NCBI RefSeq assembly: GCF_005938655.1
Contig: NZ_VCQT01000001.1
Coordinates: 62,001-126,000 of the forward strand
Direction: 5' to 3'
DNA: 64,000 nucleotides
Source: Alloalcanivorax gelatiniphagus
Lineage (GTDB): Bacteria > Pseudomonadota > Gammaproteobacteria > Pseudomonadales > Alcanivoracaceae
The notes beneath the pieces are model-generated. The model saw nothing but the letters and a program-made list of their open reading frames with translations, was not told the DNA's origin and ran no database searches. Shown here in pieces: positions 61,348 through 64,000 of this stretch (positions are counted from its first letter, which is position 1; each line of letters starts with the position of its first letter). The position numbers and the translations under genes are program-made.

Positions 61348-61638
61348 ATGAAAGCGATCTTTCGATCAGTCGTGGAAGTTGTCGAGAAAAGCCTGGCGCC
61401 GGTCACCGCCCATCCGTTGCTGGCCCGTAGCCTGGGGTTGATCCTCACGGTGGCGTTGTACGCCGGCGGTATCGCGGCGGTGCTGGCGGTGAGCGGGGAG
61501 GCGCGGATTCCGGCGTTGCTGTTCGGGGTCTACTTCCTGCCGGCGGTGTTGCGCGCCTGGCTGCAGCTGTACTGGCTGGTGCGGGATGACCTGCGCGGCT
61601 GGCGGCGGCGCCATGGGCGTACCGGTAAGGCGTTTTAA
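61348..61638 (+). CDS. small membrane protein, unknown function
   Basis: 96 residues from ATG 61348 (AAGGAG nine bases upstream). Two hydrophobic segments (SLGLILTVALYAGGIAAVLA and ALLFGVYFLPAVLRAWLQLY) and a basic tail (RGWRRRHGRTGKAF). No family recognised. The 61078-61347 stretch upstream holds the ssrA promoter and nothing else clear. Confidence 0.65.
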   Translation: MKAIFRSVVEVVEKSLAPVTAHPLLARSLGLILTVALYAGGIAAVLAVSGEARIPALLFGVYFLPAVLRAWLQLYWLVRDDLRGWRRRHGRTGKAF

Positions 61639-61651
61639 TTGGCACTGCTGA

Positions 61652-61706
61652 ATCGCGGCTGAAGCCGCTCCTACGACAGCTCTGTAGGAGCGGCTTCAGC
61701 CGCGAT
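61652..61706. repeat. perfect inverted REP pair (REPIN-like)
   Basis: 23-bp arms at 61652-61674 and 61684-61706 around a 9-nt loop, core GCGGCTTCAGCCGC, between the convergent small membrane protein and smpB genes. May also end both transcripts. Confidence 0.9.
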
Positions 61707-61719
61707 CAATGTCCGCGCC

Positions 61720-62196
61720 TCAGTGCTGGCGCAGAATCCGCTGCTTCTGCCGGTTCCAGTCGCGTTCCCGCTCGGTGGCGCGCTTGTCGTGCTTCTGCTT
61801 GCCCTTGGCCAGGGCGATGTCCAGCTTCACCAGACCCCGTTTCCAATGCAGGTTCACCGGCACGCAGGTGAAGCCCTCTTTCTGCACGCCGCTGAAGACC
61901 TTGGCCAGTTCCTTGCGGTGCAGCAGCAGCTTGCGGCTGCGCTGCGGGTCCGGCACGAAGTGGGTGCTGGCGGTGGGCAGGGGCTCGAAGCGGGAGCCGA
62001 ACAGAAACGCCTCGCCGTCCTTGAGCAGGATATAGGACTCCGTCAGGTTGCCTTTGCCGGCACGCAGGGATTTCACTTCCCAGCCTTCCAGCGCCAGACC
62101 TGCTTCGAAGAACTCTTCCAGGTGATAGTCGAAACGCGCCTTGCGGTTCTGTGCGATGGCGCTGTTGGTCGACGTTTGTTTTTTCGCTTTGCCCAT
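61720..62196 (-). CDS. smpB: SsrA-binding protein
   Basis: 158 residues from ATG 62196. SmpB barrel: [36 protein letters not shown], and basic C-terminal tail ([20 protein letters not shown]). Binds tmRNA and the decoding centre. Linked to ssrA as in many gammaproteobacteria. Confidence 0.97.
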   Translation of the reverse strand: MGKAKKQTSTNSAIAQNRKARFDYHLEEFFEAGLALEGWEVKSLRAGKGNLTESYILLKDGEAFLFGSRFEPLPTASTHFVPDPQRSRKLLLHRKELAKVFSGVQKEGFTCVPVNLHWKRGLVKLDIALAKGKQKHDKRATERERDWNRQKQRILRQH

Positions 62197-62359
62197 GGGG
62201 CGGCGATTATAGAGAGAGCCAGGCGTTAAGGCGAGCGTAGCGCCGGCGAAGTTGTTAAACCTGGTCAATGGCGCCAGCGCGGGTGAGTGTTCACCGACCT
62301 CTCTTGAGGGGGCCGGGGAAAATCAAGACAATGGCGGCACTGCGTCGAGGGGTTATCCG

Positions 62360-63760
62360 ATGAACGAAACGAGCAAGCCGGTCCATGGCATGTGGACCAG
62401 CCGGTGGGTCTTTATCCTGGCGGCCACCGGCTCCGCGGTGGGGCTGGGCAATATCTGGCGGTTCCCGTACATCACCGGGGAGTACGGCGGCGGTGCTTTC
62501 GTGCTGCTGTATCTGGCGTGCATCGCCCTGATCGGCGTGCCGATCATGATCGCCGAGGTGACCCTGGGTCGCCGGGGCGGCCTGAGCCCGATCCATTCCA
62601 TGGGGCGGCTGGCGGAACAGAGCAAGGTGAGCCGGCGCTGGAAGGGCATCGGCTATCTGGGGGCGCTGTCCGGCTTTCTGATCCTGTCGTTCTATTCGGT
62701 GGTGGCCAGCTGGGCGCTGATCTATGTGTGGGAAGCGGTCCGTGGCCTGTTCCAGGGCATGACCGCCCTGCAGTCCCAGGGCAATTTCGAGGCCATGCAG
62801 GCCAACCCCTGGCTGATGCTGGGCTCGCACAGCCTGTTCATGGTGCTGACCATGGGCGTGGTGGCGCTGGGCGTGAAGCGCGGCCTGGAGCGGGCGGTGG
62901 AAGTGCTGATGCCGCTGCTGTTCGTGCTGCTGCTGGTGCTGATCGGCTACGCCGCCACCACCCCGGGCTTCGCCCAAGGGGTGGCTTTCCTGTTCGCCTT
63001 TGATTTCTCCAAGCTGTCCGGTGAGGCGGTGGTGATCGCCCTGGGGCAGGCGTTCTTTACCCTGAGCCTGGGCATGGGCGCGATCATGGCCTACGGCGCC
63101 TACATGCCCCGCGAGATCAAGAACAAGAAGACCGGCCGCTCCCGGCCGGTGTCCATCGCCTCCTCGGTGGCCATCATCGCCTTGCTGGACACCCTGGTGG
63201 CGCTGGGCGCGGGCCTGGCCATGTTCCCGCTGCTGTTCACCGGCAACCTGGAGCCGGCCCAGGGGCCGGGCATGATGTTCGTGACCCTGCCGCTGGCGTT
63301 CGGCCAGATGCCCGGTGGCGTGCTGTTCGGTTCCCTGTTTTTCGTGCTGGTGGTGTGCGCCGCCTGGACCTCCTCGATCTCCCTGGGCGAGCCCATGGTG
63401 GCCTGGCTGGTGGAGCGGGGCAAAAGCCGCTGGGCCGCGTCGCTGCTGGTGGGCGGCGCCGCCTGGGTGCTGGGCGTGGGGTCGGTGCTGTCGTTCAACC
63501 TGTGGAAGGAGCACACCTTCCTGATGGGCACCTTCTTCGACAATATCGAATTCCTCTCCACCAGCATCCTGCTGCCCTTGGGCGGCCTGTTGATCGCCCT
63601 GTTCGCCGGCTGGGTCATGAAAGAGACCCAGGTGCGCAAGGAGCTGGCCATGAAGAGCTTCGCGCTGTACATGGTGTGGCGAGCGCTGGTGCGGATCTTC
63701 TCGCCGCTGGCGATGATCGCGGTGATCGCCTATGCCCTGTGGTCCGCCACCCGTGGCTGA
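62360..63760 (+). CDS. sodium-dependent neurotransmitter-symporter family transporter
   Basis: 466 residues from ATG 62360 with GAGGGG upstream. SNF signature WVFILAATGSAVGLGNIWRF and PYITGEYGGGAFVLLYL in the first helices, about 12 membrane segments. Bacterial members carry amino acids with sodium. Confidence 0.93.
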   Translation: MNETSKPVHGMWTSRWVFILAATGSAVGLGNIWRFPYITGEYGGGAFVLLYLACIALIGVPIMIAEVTLGRRGGLSPIHSMGRLAEQSKVSRRWKGIGYLGALSGFLILSFYSVVASWALIYVWEAVRGLFQGMTALQSQGNFEAMQANPWLMLGSHSLFMVLTMGVVALGVKRGLERAVEVLMPLLFVLLLVLIGYAATTPGFAQGVAFLFAFDFSKLSGEAVVIALGQAFFTLSLGMGAIMAYGAYMPREIKNKKTGRSRPVSIASSVAIIALLDTLVALGAGLAMFPLLFTGNLEPAQGPGMMFVTLPLAFGQMPGGVLFGSLFFVLVVCAAWTSSISLGEPMVAWLVERGKSRWAASLLVGGAAWVLGVGSVLSFNLWKEHTFLMGTFFDNIEFLSTSILLPLGGLLIALFAGWVMKETQVRKELAMKSFALYMVWRALVRIFSPLAMIAVIAYALWSATRG

Positions 63761-64000
63761 CACCATCCGCGTGGAAGTGGTCCATGCGCTGCCGGACCGG
63801 CAGCGCCTGATCGCCCTGGACGTGGCGCCGGGCACCACCATGCTGGAGGCGGCCCGTCAGTCCGGTATCGCCGGGCAGGTCGAGGGGCTGGTGCTGGAGA
63901 CGGCGCCGATGGGCATTTTCGGCAAGGCCGAGCCGGAGCCGGCGCGGCGGGTGCTGGAGGACGGGGAGCGGGTGGAGATTTACCGGCCGCTTACCGTGGA
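63753..64000 (+). CDS. rnfH: RnfH family ubiquitin-like protein (3' end outside window)
   Basis: Starts with GTG 63753, overlapping the transporter stop by 8 bp; 82 codons are in the window without a stop. RnfH/UPF0125 features: EVVHALPDRQRLIALDVAPG, MGIFGKAEP, LEDGERVEIYRPLTVD. Usually near smpB and ratA; ratA is not found here between them. Confidence 0.9.
   Translation, partial: MADTIRVEVVHALPDRQRLIALDVAPGTTMLEAARQSGIAGQVEGLVLETAPMGIFGKAEPEPARRVLEDGERVEIYRPLTV

Overview
The window is high-GC DNA from a gammaproteobacterium. The lptD-surA-pdxA-rsmA-apaG-apaH block divergent from amgK-murU, the prkA-yeaH pair, a tmRNA with tag ANDDTYALAA beside smpB and rnfH, and GTAGGAGCGGCTTCAGCC-type REP elements all point to the Pseudomonadales/Oceanospirillales range. 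Alcanivoracaceae is my best guess; this is inference from gene order, not from a marker gene. Region 1 (1-18.6 kb) is core genome: the yeaH-prkA stress-kinase pair, the outer-membrane and 16S rRNA methylation operon (lptD to apaH, minus strand), amgK-murU (peptidoglycan sugar recycling), rpe, an NlpC/P60 lipoprotein, an Old Yellow Enzyme, a glutamine-amidotransferase-like protein, a META-domain lipoprotein, mtgA and a SulP transporter. Region 2 (18.7-60.4 kb) is a nitrogen-scavenging island devoted to purines and related N-heterocycles. It holds two ABC importers plus two extra tandem substrate-binding proteins, a TRAP importer, an MFS transporter, a porin, guanine deaminase, 8-oxoguanine deaminase and a second deaminase-like amidohydrolase. 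It also has the full urate-to-allantoate branch (puuD, uraH, uraD, puuE), an oxalurate/oxamate group (amidase, hpxZ-like, hpxW-like), three 2OG/Fe(II)-type dioxygenases, two Rieske oxygenases without a reductase, a creatininase, an isochorismatase-fold hydrolase, a CocE hydrolase and an FAD oxidase. No xanthine dehydrogenase is present. Region 3 (60.4-64 kb) returns to core genome: ssrA (tmRNA), a small membrane protein, smpB, a sodium-dependent symporter and the start of rnfH. The most striking feature is a shared regulatory signature across the island. At least eleven copies of TGTATACA (or a one-base variant) sit in front of its transcription units, and next to eight of these there is a sigma-54 type -24/-12 promoter (GGCAC-N5-TTGC). 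Two good NtrC-like enhancers (TGCACC-N5-GGTGCA) occur as well. I infer nitrogen-limitation control by NtrC/RpoN, overlaid by a pathway repressor, most likely the GntR/FCD protein encoded at 26191-26928, whose own gene carries the motif. Between a WrbA-like gene and two tandem substrate-binding protein genes lies a six-unit tandem array of about 227 bp REP-containing units (32.27-33.66 kb). Long open frames in it are artefacts. A 27-bp inverted duplication of the tmRNA 3' end with its terminator lies at 60664-60732. Functional model: porin, ABC and TRAP systems import purine-like compounds; deaminases and oxygenases convert them toward urate; PuuD, UraH, UraD and PuuE open the ring; and the Hpx-like and other amidohydrolases release ammonia.
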